This document shows, piece after piece, positions 1 to 7,806 of a stretch of DNA of 64,000 bases. The notes below the pieces were generated by a model. It was not told the origin of the DNA, made no database searches, and saw nothing but the letters and a program-made list of their open reading frames with translations. The translations under genes were made by a program, and so were the position numbers. Every line of letters starts with the position of its first letter. The first letter of the stretch is position 1. Origin of the DNA: Aurantiacibacter sp. D1-12 (GTDB taxonomy: Bacteria > Pseudomonadota > Alphaproteobacteria > Sphingomonadales > Sphingomonadaceae); NCBI RefSeq assembly GCF_028858515.1, contig NZ_JAPJZJ010000002.1, forward strand, positions 248,001 to 312,000, in the 5' to 3' direction.

Positions 1-290
1 ACGCGACGGTCAACTATCTTGCGATATCGGTATGGGGCTATGCCGGATTCGGTGTGCTGATCGTGGTCAACGGTGCCCTGAATGCCATTGACAAGGCCTC
101 CAACGCACTCGCCCTTTCACTCACGCGCGTGCTGCTGGTGATGATCCCGATAGCGTGGCTGGCGCGCGCTGCCCTGGGCACAGAGGCGATCTATTATGCC
201 GAACTCGCCGCCAACATGCTGGGCGGCCTGATCGCTGCAGCGCTGGCATGGTGGGTCTTGTGGAAGAACCCGCCCAAGCAAAGCGCCTAG
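1..290 (+). CDS. MATE-family efflux transporter, C-terminal part
   Basis: This is the 3' end of a gene that enters from the left edge, read in the frame beginning at base 3. The roughly 95 visible residues form three hydrophobic segments, with the sequence NGALNAIDKASNALALSL between the first two. Polytopic topology and this motif resemble the C-terminal half of MATE (NorM-like) drug/Na+ antiporters, which export cationic compounds across the inner membrane. It ends with a short polar tail (KNPPKQSA). Its stop codon overlaps the end of the convergent phyR gene by 4 bp. Family assignment is by resemblance only, because the N-terminal half lies outside the window. Confidence 0.65.
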   Translation, partial: ATVNYLAISVWGYAGFGVLIVVNGALNAIDKASNALALSLTRVLLVMIPIAWLARAALGTEAIYYAELAANMLGGLIAAALAWWVLWKNPPKQSA

Positions 291-1081
291 TCCAGAGGGC
301 GGCTCGAGCCGAAGAACAGCGCCTGACTAATCGCTGCGCGGACAGTGTTTTCCTGAAACGGCTTGGTGATGAGATAGGTCGGCTCCGGCCGGTCCCCTGT
401 CAGCAAACGCTCTGGATAAGCCGTGATGAAAATCACCGGCACGCTGGTGATCTCAAGAACGTCATCCACTGCATCGAGGCCTGAAGAACCATCGGCCAGC
501 TGAATATCGGCGAGCACCAGTCCCGGCTTGTTGCCAGCAACCACTTCCTGCGCTTGCGTACGGGTGGCTGCAGTGCCGCAAATGTCGTGACCCAGCGATT
601 TGACGAGGTCTTCAAGCTGCATCGAAATCAGCGGCTCATCCTCGATGATCAGCACGCTTGTTGCGGTTTCGCGCTCGATCTCGCCAATGGCTTCGCGCAC
701 CAGCGCCTCTACATCGGCTTCATCGATGTCCATGATGGTGGCCGCCTGGGCATTGCTGAAATCTTCGACCGTCGTGAGCAGAAGCGCCTGACGGTTGAGC
801 GGGGTGATCCGCTTCAGCTGGCTCTGTGCGGCCTCTTCATGCGCGCTGCCGACGCTCTTGCGCTGCCCTACCTCAAGATAGGCGCTGGCCCAGAGCTTGC
901 TGAAAGCACGGTACAGCGGGACACGGCCTTCCCGAAGCGTTGCGGCCAGGGCTTCATCAGCGATCGCCGCTTCGAGCGTCGCCTGAACAAACGTATCTCC
1001 GGTCTTCTGAGATCCGGTGAGTGCGCGCGCGTAGCGACGCAGGAATGGAAGGTGTGCGGCGACTTCAGCCCCAATCGACAT
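287..1081 (-). CDS. phyR: PhyR, anti-anti-sigma response regulator of the general stress response
   Basis: The 264-residue protein has the PhyR layout. Residues 1-135 form a sigma-like (EcfG-type) domain and residues 142-262 a receiver. The receiver has the acidic pair in LIIEDEP, phosphoacceptor D192 (LADIQL), T220 in FITAYPE and K240 in TKPF. In this family, phosphorylation frees the sigma-like domain to bind NepR, which releases EcfG. nepR and ecfG lie about 19 kb away (19.7-20.5 kb) instead of adjacent. A well-matched EcfG promoter lies 45 bp upstream (1126-1150), indicating positive autoregulation. The identification is firm. Confidence 0.95.
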   Translation of the reverse strand: MSIGAEVAAHLPFLRRYARALTGSQKTGDTFVQATLEAAIADEALAATLREGRVPLYRAFSKLWASAYLEVGQRKSVGSAHEEAAQSQLKRITPLNRQALLLTTVEDFSNAQAATIMDIDEADVEALVREAIGEIERETATSVLIIEDEPLISMQLEDLVKSLGHDICGTAATRTQAQEVVAGNKPGLVLADIQLADGSSGLDAVDDVLEITSVPVIFITAYPERLLTGDRPEPTYLITKPFQENTVRAAISQALFFGSSRPLD

Positions 1082-1125
1082 ATGATCCCTTTCCGGTAAC
1101 TGGTCCGGCTTGATAACGGACTTTG

Positions 1126-1150
1126 AACGCCCGGTTCTTCATGCGGTTCC
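1126..1150 (-). promoter_or_regulatory. EcfG-type promoter of phyR
   Basis: On the minus strand GGAACC (1150-1145) is followed after 15 bases by CGTT (1129-1126), i.e. GGAAC-N16-CGTT. This fits the known alphaproteobacterial EcfG consensus. It points at phyR with a predicted leader of about 40 nt. The same motif precedes nepR-ecfG and the receiver gene at 1397-1792, which supports function. Confidence 0.8.
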
Positions 1151-1236
1151 ACGCACCAAGCAAACCTTTCCACCGCTGGCAACAGCCATATTTTTCCTGC
1201 CCATACAAAACATTGCAAATTTTTTTGCATCTGACG

Positions 1237-1261
1237 GGAACAGTTTTTTTGGCGGGGCATT
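1237..1261 (+). promoter_or_regulatory. EcfG-like promoter (one mismatch) of the candidate small RNA
   Basis: GGAAC at 1237-1241 is followed after 16 bases by CATT at 1258-1261, one mismatch from CGTT with the same spacing as the other EcfG sites in this window. The predicted transcription start, about 7 bases further on, coincides with the base of the first RNA hairpin at 1269. The site is inferred from motif and context; the -10 mismatch lowers confidence. Confidence 0.45.
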
Positions 1262-1267
1262 CTGCTT

Positions 1268-1354
1268 GTATCACCGCCAAGACCCCCCTCCCGTCCAAGC
1301 GGCGGTGATACGATCCCGAAAGGCCCCCACTCACCCCGAGTGGGGGCCTTTTAC
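1268..1354 (+). ncRNA. candidate stress-regulated small RNA with C-rich loop
   Basis: This interval between phyR and the receiver gene has no convincing ORF but has strong RNA structure. A perfect 10-bp stem, TATCACCGCC (1269-1278) with GGCGGTGATA (1301-1310), encloses a 22-base single-stranded loop containing CCCCCCTCCC. An 8-base linker leads to a GC-rich hairpin followed by T residues (1319-1358), a rho-independent terminator. An RNA of about 87 nt with an exposed C-rich loop is the form taken by alphaproteobacterial sRNAs that pair with G-rich ribosome-binding sites. GsrN of Caulobacter, an EcfG-family-dependent sRNA, works through such a loop. Homology to GsrN is not established; the similarity is in structure and context. 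Confidence 0.6.
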
Positions 1355-1358
1355 TTTT
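1319..1358 (+). terminator. rho-independent terminator
   Basis: AAAGGCCCCCACT (1319-1331) pairs perfectly with AGTGGGGGCCTTT (1339-1351) across a 7-base loop, followed by TTACTTTT. It is strongest on the plus strand, where it would end the candidate sRNA. On the minus strand it lies just beyond the start of the phyR upstream region. Confidence 0.85.
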
Positions 1359-1396
1359 AGCGGACAAAACTTGCGGGATCTGTGCAGGGAGGAATT

Positions 1397-1792
1397 TTAG
1401 CGCTTGAGGAGCGCGAAGGGACTGGCCTTGTCGCGCATGCAGAGCGCCTTCACCAGCTCATCCGGATCGTAGGGTTTTTCGAATGTGACGCCCATCTCGG
1501 CGATATCGGTCGGAATGTCCTCTGGCGAGCCGGTAGAAAAGGCAATGCGGGGCGGCCTGGGACCAAGCGCTGTGACCAGCTCTGCAATCGCCCAGCCATC
1601 ATCCCGGTCTGCCAGATGCACATCAAGCACAATAGCATCGGGCCGCGGGCCATCGTGCAGTTCGCGCATGGTGGCCTTCATTGTCTGGCAAACGACGACG
1701 TCTCTAGTCCCGGCTCGGGTGAGAGCATCTTCCAGAGCCAGCGCGAGGATGGCGTCATCCTCCACCAGCAGCACACGCGCGGGTGGTTTCAT
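1397..1792 (-). CDS. single-domain response regulator (FAT GUY-like receiver)
   Basis: The 131-residue protein is a stand-alone receiver with no output domain. It has the acidic pair in LLVEDDA, phosphoacceptor D57 (VLDVHL), F-S-T-G at 85-88 (T87) and K106 in EKPYD. The FSTG segment resembles the FAT GUY receiver class, which includes SdrG of Sphingomonas, a stress-response phosphorelay component. An in-frame start at 1846 would add 18 residues. The start at 1792 was chosen because the receiver fold begins right after MKPPARV. An EcfG-type promoter at 1865-1890 places the gene in the general stress regulon. It probably shuttles phosphate between HWE kinases and PhyR (inference). Confidence 0.85.
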   Translation of the reverse strand: MKPPARVLLVEDDAILALALEDALTRAGTRDVVVCQTMKATMRELHDGPRPDAIVLDVHLADRDDGWAIAELVTALGPRPPRIAFSTGSPEDIPTDIAEMGVTFEKPYDPDELVKALCMRDKASPFALLKR

Positions 1793-1864
1793 CTTGTGTT
1801 TCTTCTGATGAACGCGACCAAGCAAACGAAGTCCTTCCGGATGCATGATCGCATCCGTTACCCG

Positions 1865-1890
1865 AACGCCGCTTGGCCCGGCACGGTTCC
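1865..1890 (-). promoter_or_regulatory. EcfG-type promoter of the receiver gene
   Basis: Minus-strand GGAACC (1890-1885) is followed after 16 bases by CGTT (1868-1865), i.e. GGAAC-N17-CGTT, within the accepted spacing for EcfG promoters. The predicted transcription start near 1858 gives a leader of about 65 nt to the start at 1792. That leaves almost no leader for the alternative start at 1846. Confidence 0.7.
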
Positions 1891-1908
1891 CGGTAAATCA
1901 GCCGGGAA

Positions 1909-3066
1909 TCACAATTGCTTCGTGTAGATCCGGTATTCCCGGTTGACCCGGGATTCGATAGCATCGGCAATCGCCACCATCCCTTGGTTGTCCTCCAGAA
2001 TCCAGCCGACTTCGGCGCGCGTTGCCCCGTGGTTCTGGGTTGCGTAGCGGCGGATATATTCGATCATCATGAAAGCGAGCTGGCTGGCAAGACGTGTGTT
2101 CTGATACTTCGGAATCACCCCCATCAGCGGCACCCGCCAGTTCTCCGCGGTGGGGTTGCGCAGCCACCACAACAGCTTTGCCCAGTTGAACGGGAAGAGT
2201 TTGCCGCCATAGTCTTTCAGCTTGAGATTGATGTCCGGCCAGGCGAGCATGAATGCGGCCGGCTCACCGTCCACCTCTGCGATCATATTGGCACCCGACT
2301 GGATCAGCGGTTTCAGCTTCTTTGCGCCATAGGCCTTTTCCGTCTCGGTGAAAGGCACGAACCCCCAGTTGCTCGACCATGCACTGTTGAGGATGCCGAG
2401 GATGATATTCGTCTCCCCGGAAAAATCGGACGTGTTGACCGGACGGACATTGATCTTCTTGCTGCGCTCGCCGGAGGCGACGATGCGGTTGACCAGTTCG
2501 GGGAAACCGTCCTTCACATTGTGCAAATCATAGGTGAACAGCCGCTTGGCGGTTTCGTAACCCTGCGTCTCGACCCAGCCCTGATAGGCAGCGTTGTGAT
2601 GCCCCATCAGCAGCATCGGCGGATGATCGTGGCCTTTTACCAGCAGACCGGGCTCTTCCCACACAGAGAGGCTGATCGGTGCGAGAACGCGGGTCATCCC
2701 CTGTTCGCGCAGCCAATCCTCCGCCCGGGCAATAAGCGCAGCCATCACCGCTTCGTCTTCGGCTTCCATCAGGCCCCAGTTGCCAGTGCCCGGCCCCATG
2801 CCCTGCTCGGGTGGCTGGGCGAGCGCCAGCTCATCATAGTGTGCAGAAATGCGGCCAACGACTGCACCACCTCTCTTGGCGAGGAACAGCTGCATCTTGG
2901 CGTGCTCGTGGAAAGGGTTCTTCCCCGGCGTGAGCAGTTCAACCATATCGGCACGCAGCGGCGGCACCCAGTTGGGATCACTTGCATTCAGTCGATAAGC
3001 ACAATCGATAAATGCGTTGAGGCCGCTCTTGTCGGTTACGGGGGTAATCTCTATTTGACCGGTCAC
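1909..3066 (-). CDS. GNAT-fold N-acetyltransferase-like protein
   Basis: The 385-residue cytoplasmic protein is of a type widely annotated in alphaproteobacteria as GNAT/N-acetyltransferase. Visible features are an N-terminal ITPV-type strand, a long central region and a C-terminal half with PAAFMLAWPD and VGWILEDNQGM, which resembles the end of a GNAT acyl-CoA domain. It starts at a GTG. Its substrate cannot be inferred. The gene lies between the stress receiver and a divergent fatty acid desaturase, without operon overlap. It could act on lipid or amino-acyl groups. Confidence 0.6.
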   Translation of the reverse strand: MTGQIEITPVTDKSGLNAFIDCAYRLNASDPNWVPPLRADMVELLTPGKNPFHEHAKMQLFLAKRGGAVVGRISAHYDELALAQPPEQGMGPGTGNWGLMEAEDEAVMAALIARAEDWLREQGMTRVLAPISLSVWEEPGLLVKGHDHPPMLLMGHHNAAYQGWVETQGYETAKRLFTYDLHNVKDGFPELVNRIVASGERSKKINVRPVNTSDFSGETNIILGILNSAWSSNWGFVPFTETEKAYGAKKLKPLIQSGANMIAEVDGEPAAFMLAWPDINLKLKDYGGKLFPFNWAKLLWWLRNPTAENWRVPLMGVIPKYQNTRLASQLAFMMIEYIRRYATQNHGATRAEVGWILEDNQGMVAIADAIESRVNREYRIYTKQL

Positions 3067-3205
3067 AAATCCCGCCCTTTGCCATTCATGATGCAGCAGC
3101 CCTGCTTGTGCTTGAGGCGGTATGTCAAGCGCCCGGCAAATAGGCTAAGGCGGAAAACCACGGCGCAAGGCCGGCAAAACAAGGCAGTTCGAGAGTTCTA
3201 TCGCG

Positions 3206-4294
3206 ATGAGTGCGACTACCGTTCCCGAAAACGCAAAACCTGGCCCCGGTGCCGGAGAGCGCCGCGTGCATGCGCAAATCCCTGATGACAAGGATATGCT
3301 GCGCGCTGCCGCCGAACTTACCCGTGATATCAATGTCGCGCGGCCGGAGATTTATTGGCCCGACATGTTGATCAGTGCCTTCACAGGCTATGCAGCCCTG
3401 GCCGGTGCAATCCTGCTGGACACCGCATGGATGGCCTGGGCAAGCGCGTTCATAGCCGTCTTCGCACTGTATCGCGCGCTCTTGTTCATCCACGAGATCT
3501 CCCACCTTCACCGCGATGCCCTGCCCGGCTTTCGTACTGTGTGGAACCTGCTCGTGGGCATACCGATGCTGACGCCAAGCCTGATGTATGACAGCCCGCA
3601 TCGCATCCATCACAAGCGCACGCAATATGGCACGGCAGAAGATCCCGAATATATGCCGCTAGCGCTGATGAAGCCGTGGAGCTTGCCGCTGTTCGTGGTG
3701 GTGGCAGCGCTGGCCCCCGTCGCTCTCGTCATTCGCTGGGGTGTGCTCGCACCGCTCGGGCTGATCATCCCGCCAGTGCGCAAGTTCGCTTGGGAACGGG
3801 CATCAACGCTGGCGATCAACCCCGATTTTCGCCGTCGCCCAGCCGAGGAGAAAGAGCGGAGCTGGTTCCTGTTCCAGCAGGTCGGCGCGAGTATCTGGGC
3901 GATTTTCCTGATGACCACGCCATTTTGGCTAGGCTGGCGACCACTGCTGATTGCAGCGGCAATCACTGCTGCGGTGGCTGTATTCAACCAGCTACGCACG
4001 CTTGTCGCGCATTTGTGGGAGAATGACGGCGAAGCGATGACCGTGACCGCGCAGTACCTCGATAGCGTGAATGTGCCGCACTGGATCGCCGGCATCTGGG
4101 CGCCTGTCGGCCTGCGCTACCACGCACTGCATCACCTCATGCCGTCGCTACCATATCATTCGCTGCATGAAGCACACAAACGGATCAGCACGCACCTTGG
4201 TGCAGGATCGACATTCGATCAGGCCAGCCATAGCGGCATGTGGCCGCTGGTGGCGCGCATTGCCAAGAGCACGATGCGCAAGCGGAAGGTATAG
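3206..4294 (+). CDS. membrane fatty acid desaturase
   Basis: The 362-residue integral membrane protein has the three histidine boxes of the di-iron desaturase/hydroxylase family: HEISH, HRIHH and HALHH near residue 310. Hydrophobic pairs separate the boxes (residues 50-90 and 155-190, and again near 230-260). Such enzymes introduce a double bond into acyl chains using O2 and an electron donor at the inner membrane. The first 50 residues are polar and variable. The shape of the last box (HALHHLMPSLPYH) resembles lipid desaturases more than carotenoid ketolases. The gene stands alone and is followed by a hairpin at 4298-4328. Confidence 0.85.
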   Translation: MSATTVPENAKPGPGAGERRVHAQIPDDKDMLRAAAELTRDINVARPEIYWPDMLISAFTGYAALAGAILLDTAWMAWASAFIAVFALYRALLFIHEISHLHRDALPGFRTVWNLLVGIPMLTPSLMYDSPHRIHHKRTQYGTAEDPEYMPLALMKPWSLPLFVVVAALAPVALVIRWGVLAPLGLIIPPVRKFAWERASTLAINPDFRRRPAEEKERSWFLFQQVGASIWAIFLMTTPFWLGWRPLLIAAAITAAVAVFNQLRTLVAHLWENDGEAMTVTAQYLDSVNVPHWIAGIWAPVGLRYHALHHLMPSLPYHSLHEAHKRISTHLGAGSTFDQASHSGMWPLVARIAKSTMRKRKV

Positions 4295-4297
4295 AAA

Positions 4298-4328
4298 AAG
4301 GGAACGACGCATCACGCGCCGCTCCCTT
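4298..4328. terminator. hairpin between desaturase and lipoprotein genes
   Basis: AAGGGAaCGaCGC and GCGcCGcTCCCTT can pair with two mismatches across ATCAC. The hairpin starts 4 bases after the desaturase stop, and the convergent lipoprotein gene ends at 4357. It could terminate both transcripts, although no long T run is seen. Confidence 0.5.
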
Positions 4329-4356
4329 CTCGTAAGTGTGTTGTAAGCTAAGCAGA

Positions 4357-4722
4357 TCAGTCGACGGACACATCACCGTCACGATTGATCGAGGCACTGT
4401 GACCTTCAACATCCGCGCTTACGCCGTCACGACTGATGCTGACGCTGTTGCCGCCACCAACATCGGCGGTCACGCCCTCTTCGTTCACAGTCACGTCGCC
4501 GCTTTCGTCGCCAGCATCGGTGGTTGCAGCAGCATCGCCTTCTGCAGCCATAGCATCGCCGCCATCGGTCGCGGCGTCACCTGCCATCGCGTCACCATCT
4601 TCGGCTTCGGCCATTTCACTTTCTTCGGCTGCCATAGTTTCGTCTTCTGCGGTCTCCGATCCGCAGGCGCCAAGAGCGAGAAGTGCAGCGGCAGAAATGC
4701 CGGCCAGGAAAGTCTTTTTCAT
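4357..4722 (-). CDS. acidic repeat lipoprotein
   Basis: The 121-residue precursor begins MKKTFLAG, then a hydrophobic stretch and an LGAC lipobox with the acyl cysteine near residue 20. The start at 4722 is fixed by GGAGG six bases upstream; an earlier in-frame TTG would place that site inside the gene. The mature protein is very acidic, rich in Glu, Asp, Ala and Met, with GDAMA-type repeats. It ends in a short repeat of the form (S/G)VSxxRDGV(S)A. Small acidic lipoproteins of this sort are common in Sphingomonadales. No function is known. It lies downstream of lptG but 87 bp away. Confidence 0.7.
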   Translation of the reverse strand: MKKTFLAGISAAALLALGACGSETAEDETMAAEESEMAEAEDGDAMAGDAATDGGDAMAAEGDAAATTDAGDESGDVTVNEEGVTADVGGGNSVSISRDGVSADVEGHSASINRDGDVSVD

Positions 4723-4809
4723 AGGGTCCTCCAATAAGTCTGTGCCAGAAATCTGGTCGCGCGCGTTCTAGATGACCAGCCCGGGATTGCCTATTCAACA
4801 ATCGTAAAA

Positions 4810-5907
4810 TCACTCTTCGGTGCGGATCAGCACCGTTTCTCCGACCAGGAAAAACAGGAAGAACGGTCCCCATGCAGCGAGCAGCGGCGGGTATCCACCG
4901 AAGCTGCCCATGGCCAGCGCGGCATTATCGACCACGAAATAGGCAAAGCCCAGCGCCATCCCGATAACCGCGCGGATAAAGAGGTTGCCTGAACGCGCAA
5001 GACCAAATCCCGCCACAGCGCCGAGCAATGGCATGAGAACAGCCGACAATGGCCCGGAAATCTTGTGCCACCACTTGGCCTCAAGCTCGCTGGTGCGGCG
5101 GCCTGCCGATTGCAACGCATCGATACTTTGTGAAAGCTCACTCAGCGTTTCTGCGTCCGGATCGACGCGGCGAAGTTCGACTTGACCGATCTCGACACCG
5201 GGCGCGACCACGATCTGAGGCAGTTCGCTCGTCTGCGCAGTGCTGACCACGAAGACATCGGCATTGTCCATCTGCCAGCCCGGCGCAGCAAAGGTCGCGC
5301 GCCCGGCGCTTACTTGCCGGGTGATCATTCCGGCATCGTCGCGCTCATAAAACGTGACATCGGTCAGTACGGTGTTCTCCGCGCGCCCTGAGGCGTTAGC
5401 GGCCATAAGCACGTCGTTCCCATCGTTGAAATAGACATTGCTGCGCACCGCAGGATCTTCCGGCACAGCGGCGTATTCGACCGCTTCCCACGCCTTCAGT
5501 GTGGCCGAAGCGCGTGTAACGACTCTCTCATTAAATGCGAATGATATGACAGCGACAATCATACCCATCAGCAATAATGGCGCGAGGATCTGGTGCGCAG
5601 AGAGGCCTGCCGCCTTCATCGCGATCACTTCAGAGTTCTGGTTCAGTCCGGCAAGCGTGATGATCGTCGCGAGAAGCACGGAATAGGGGAGGAAACGCGC
5701 CACAAGCTGCGGCCCGCGTAGGGAAGCGTACTTCCAGATTTCGGCTTCGCCGTTGCCATCAATCGCAAGGATATCGCCCGTCTTGCCGAGCATATCGAGC
5801 ATCAGCAGCACGAGCACCAGCATGGCCAGCACCGCGACAATGCGCACCACAAACGTCTTGGCGAGGTAGATTGTCAGCCGACGGGAAGGGAAGAAATCAA
5901 GCAGCAC
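4810..5907 (-). CDS. lptG: LptG, permease of the LPS export ABC transporter
   Basis: The 365-residue protein of the YjgP/YjgQ family has a basic N-terminal segment (FPSRRLTIYLAK) and six predicted transmembrane helices (three N-terminal, three C-terminal). A soluble periplasmic jelly-roll domain of about 150 residues lies between them. With LptF and the ATPase LptB it extracts lipopolysaccharide from the inner membrane towards LptC/LptA. It overlaps the upstream lptF by 11 bp, so the two are cotranscribed. lptB, lptC and lptA are not in the window. It was distinguished from LptF by order and by the LGKTGDILA segment near the first loop. Confidence 0.9.
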   Translation of the reverse strand: MLLDFFPSRRLTIYLAKTFVVRIVAVLAMLVLVLLMLDMLGKTGDILAIDGNGEAEIWKYASLRGPQLVARFLPYSVLLATIITLAGLNQNSEVIAMKAAGLSAHQILAPLLLMGMIVAVISFAFNERVVTRASATLKAWEAVEYAAVPEDPAVRSNVYFNDGNDVLMAANASGRAENTVLTDVTFYERDDAGMITRQVSAGRATFAAPGWQMDNADVFVVSTAQTSELPQIVVAPGVEIGQVELRRVDPDAETLSELSQSIDALQSAGRRTSELEAKWWHKISGPLSAVLMPLLGAVAGFGLARSGNLFIRAVIGMALGFAYFVVDNAALAMGSFGGYPPLLAAWGPFFLFFLVGETVLIRTEE

Positions 5908-7201
5908 CTTGTGCCCCTTCCCAATCCGTTTCCTCCATTTCCGCTTGCTGCATTTCCTGGTCGCCCTGCCTGAACTCGCCTTCGGGCACCACGCCCTTTA
6001 ACCGCTTCTTGCCCAGAATCCGGCTCACGAAACGGCCGATCTTGGCGTAGAATGTCTCAAGGAAGCCGATCGCCTGCCCGCCCGGTACAAAGGCGACCTG
6101 ATAATACATCCAGGCAATCATCGAGAAGAGTACTGCGAACGGCCCCCAAAGCGCCAGGAACGGATCGAGCTGACCGATGGCTGCAACCTCAGATCCGTAT
6201 TGGTTTATCTTGTGGTAGGCGACCACGATCACGATCGCGAGGAAGATGCCTAGCGCCGAGGTCGAGCGCTTGGGCGGGATTGCCAGCGCCACCGCCAGCA
6301 GCGGCAACATGATCATCATGATGACCTCCACCATGCGGTAGTTGAAGGCCGCCTGGCTTGCGGCCCGCTCGGCAGTGGTGCTTTGCGGGCTCCAGCCGAT
6401 TTCGAGCAATTCGGGTATCACATATTCGCGTTCGTCCTCGCCGCGTTCGCGGAACTGTTCGAGCGCGGGCAGATCAATTGGCAAATCATGGCGGCTGAAG
6501 CTCAACACGCGCGGCGAACCATCGGCTACTTCGTGCACGATTGTCCCGTCAACCAGCCGCAAGATGATGGTGTTGCGGTCTTCGCCGTTGGCCAGAAAGC
6601 GTCCCTCGCGCGCGGTGATCGAAAGCACTTGCCCCTCTGCATCGGCAAAGCGGGCGAATATGCCTTCCAGCTGGCGGCCATCGTCACGGCTGCCCTCGAT
6701 CCGCAGCGCCATGCGGTCATCAAGGACATTGAACTCGCCCACCTTGATCGAGGCGCCCAGCGCGCCCGAACGCAGATCGAATTCCATTTCCTCGTAAGCG
6801 AAGCGTGCTTGCGGCTGGATAAAGCCGACAATGGCAAAGTTCACTGCCATCAGGAACACAGTGATGAGGTAAGGCACGCGCAGCAACCGGGTGTAGGACA
6901 GGCCAACGGCGCGCATCACGTCCAGTTCGCTGCTGATCGCCAGCTTGCGGAAGGCAAACAGCACCCCGAGCATCAATCCCAACGGAATCGCCAGCCCCGC
7001 ATATTCAGGAATGACATTGAGCAGCATTTCAAAAACGATGCCGATAGGTCCGCCTTCGGTGCTGACAAATTCAAACAGGCGCAGCATCTTCTCCAGCAGC
7101 AGCAGGCTGGCCGCCAGAATGAAAATACCGATCATCGGCACAATCGTGAGCCGGAAGATATATCGGTCTGTGGCTGTGAAGAAGCGGGACAAGGTCGGCA
7201 A
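5897..7201 (-). CDS. lptF: LptF, permease of the LPS export ABC transporter
   Basis: The 434-residue YjgP/YjgQ permease is the first gene of the lptF-lptG pair. The first helix begins RFFTATDRYIFRLTIVP. Residues 60-105 contain the conserved PLGLMLGVLFAFRKLA segment with ISSELDVMRAVG, the coupling-helix region that contacts LptB. The periplasmic domain follows, then three C-terminal helices. About 60 extra polar residues at the C terminus (Gln/Glu-rich) are not part of the conserved fold. No EcfG-type motif is seen upstream. Confidence 0.9.
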   Translation of the reverse strand: MPTLSRFFTATDRYIFRLTIVPMIGIFILAASLLLLEKMLRLFEFVSTEGGPIGIVFEMLLNVIPEYAGLAIPLGLMLGVLFAFRKLAISSELDVMRAVGLSYTRLLRVPYLITVFLMAVNFAIVGFIQPQARFAYEEMEFDLRSGALGASIKVGEFNVLDDRMALRIEGSRDDGRQLEGIFARFADAEGQVLSITAREGRFLANGEDRNTIILRLVDGTIVHEVADGSPRVLSFSRHDLPIDLPALEQFRERGEDEREYVIPELLEIGWSPQSTTAERAASQAAFNYRMVEVIMMIMLPLLAVALAIPPKRSTSALGIFLAIVIVVAYHKINQYGSEVAAIGQLDPFLALWGPFAVLFSMIAWMYYQVAFVPGGQAIGFLETFYAKIGRFVSRILGKKRLKGVVPEGEFRQGDQEMQQAEMEETDWEGAQGAA

Positions 7202-7265
7202 TTCGTTGTTGAACTGACAGGGCCTTAGCGGGAAAAAGTCGCCGGGTCAGCCCCCGGACACTGCC

Positions 7266-7646
7266 CTACGCCTTTTCCAGCGTGCATTGCAGCGGGTGCT
7301 GGTTCTCCCGGGCGAAATCCATCACCTGGTTCACCTTGGTTTCGGCGACTTCATAGGGGAAGATGCCGCATATGCCGACGCCGCGCTGGTGGACGTGCAG
7401 CATCACTCTGGTGGCCTCCTCCAGATCCATGCGGAAAAAGCGCTTCAGAACGAGCACGACGAATTCCATCGGCGTGTAGTCATCGTTCAGCATCAGCACC
7501 TTGTACTGGCTGGGCTTCTTGGGCTTGGAGCGAGTCTTGGTCGCAACGCCCGTCTCCCCTTCGGCTTCATCCACACCATTATCGCTGCCTTCATCGGCAG
7601 CGGTCACGGCCCAGTTGCGGCCAGCAGGATCGGGATGGTGCGTCAT
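7266..7646 (-). CDS. clpS: ClpS, ClpA adaptor for N-degron substrates
   Basis: The 126-residue protein has the typical ClpS core from about residue 46 on: [17 protein letters not shown], where NDDYTPM lines the N-degron pocket, and [21 protein letters not shown]. ClpS delivers proteins with N-terminal bulky residues to ClpAP. The first 45 residues are polar, charged and probably disordered, longer than in E. coli ClpS (106 residues) but common in alphaproteobacteria. No clpA is adjacent in the window; the neighbours are unrelated. Confidence 0.95.
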   Translation of the reverse strand: MTHHPDPAGRNWAVTAADEGSDNGVDEAEGETGVATKTRSKPKKPSQYKVLMLNDDYTPMEFVVLVLKRFFRMDLEEATRVMLHVHQRGVGICGIFPYEVAETKVNQVMDFARENQHPLQCTLEKA

Positions 7647-7728
7647 AGGAAGAGGAGCGAATATCGTATCAGAAGGGACAGCTGCAAGGGGTCTCGGCGA
7701 AGAAGTTTAAGGTTCTCCAAACGCAGCA

Positions 7729-7788
7729 GGCCGGACAGCTTGCGCTGCCCGGCCCGTTCTGGCCGCCAGGGAGAGGAGAGAGGCGGCC
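7729..7788 (-). terminator. two hairpins downstream of the phasin gene
   Basis: Two inverted repeats follow the phasin stop. GGCCGCC (7761-7767) pairs with GGCGGCC (7782-7788). GGCCGG-a-CAGC (7729-7739) pairs with GCTG-c-CCGGCC (7744-7754) across a 4-base loop. Neither has a long T run, so termination may be partial or the hairpins may stabilise the phasin mRNA end. Confidence 0.5.
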
Positions 7789-7806
7789 TGAATTTGCTCG
7801 GAAGTC

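Noticed and set aside
1915-3285. 456-codon plus-strand ORF
   Set aside because: It overlaps the GNAT-like gene on the other strand entirely and shows no family features.
3541-3570. GGAAC match inside the desaturase gene
   Set aside because: Spacing of 16 leads to CGAT, not CGTT, and it lies inside a coding gene; several similar chance matches were dropped for the same reason.
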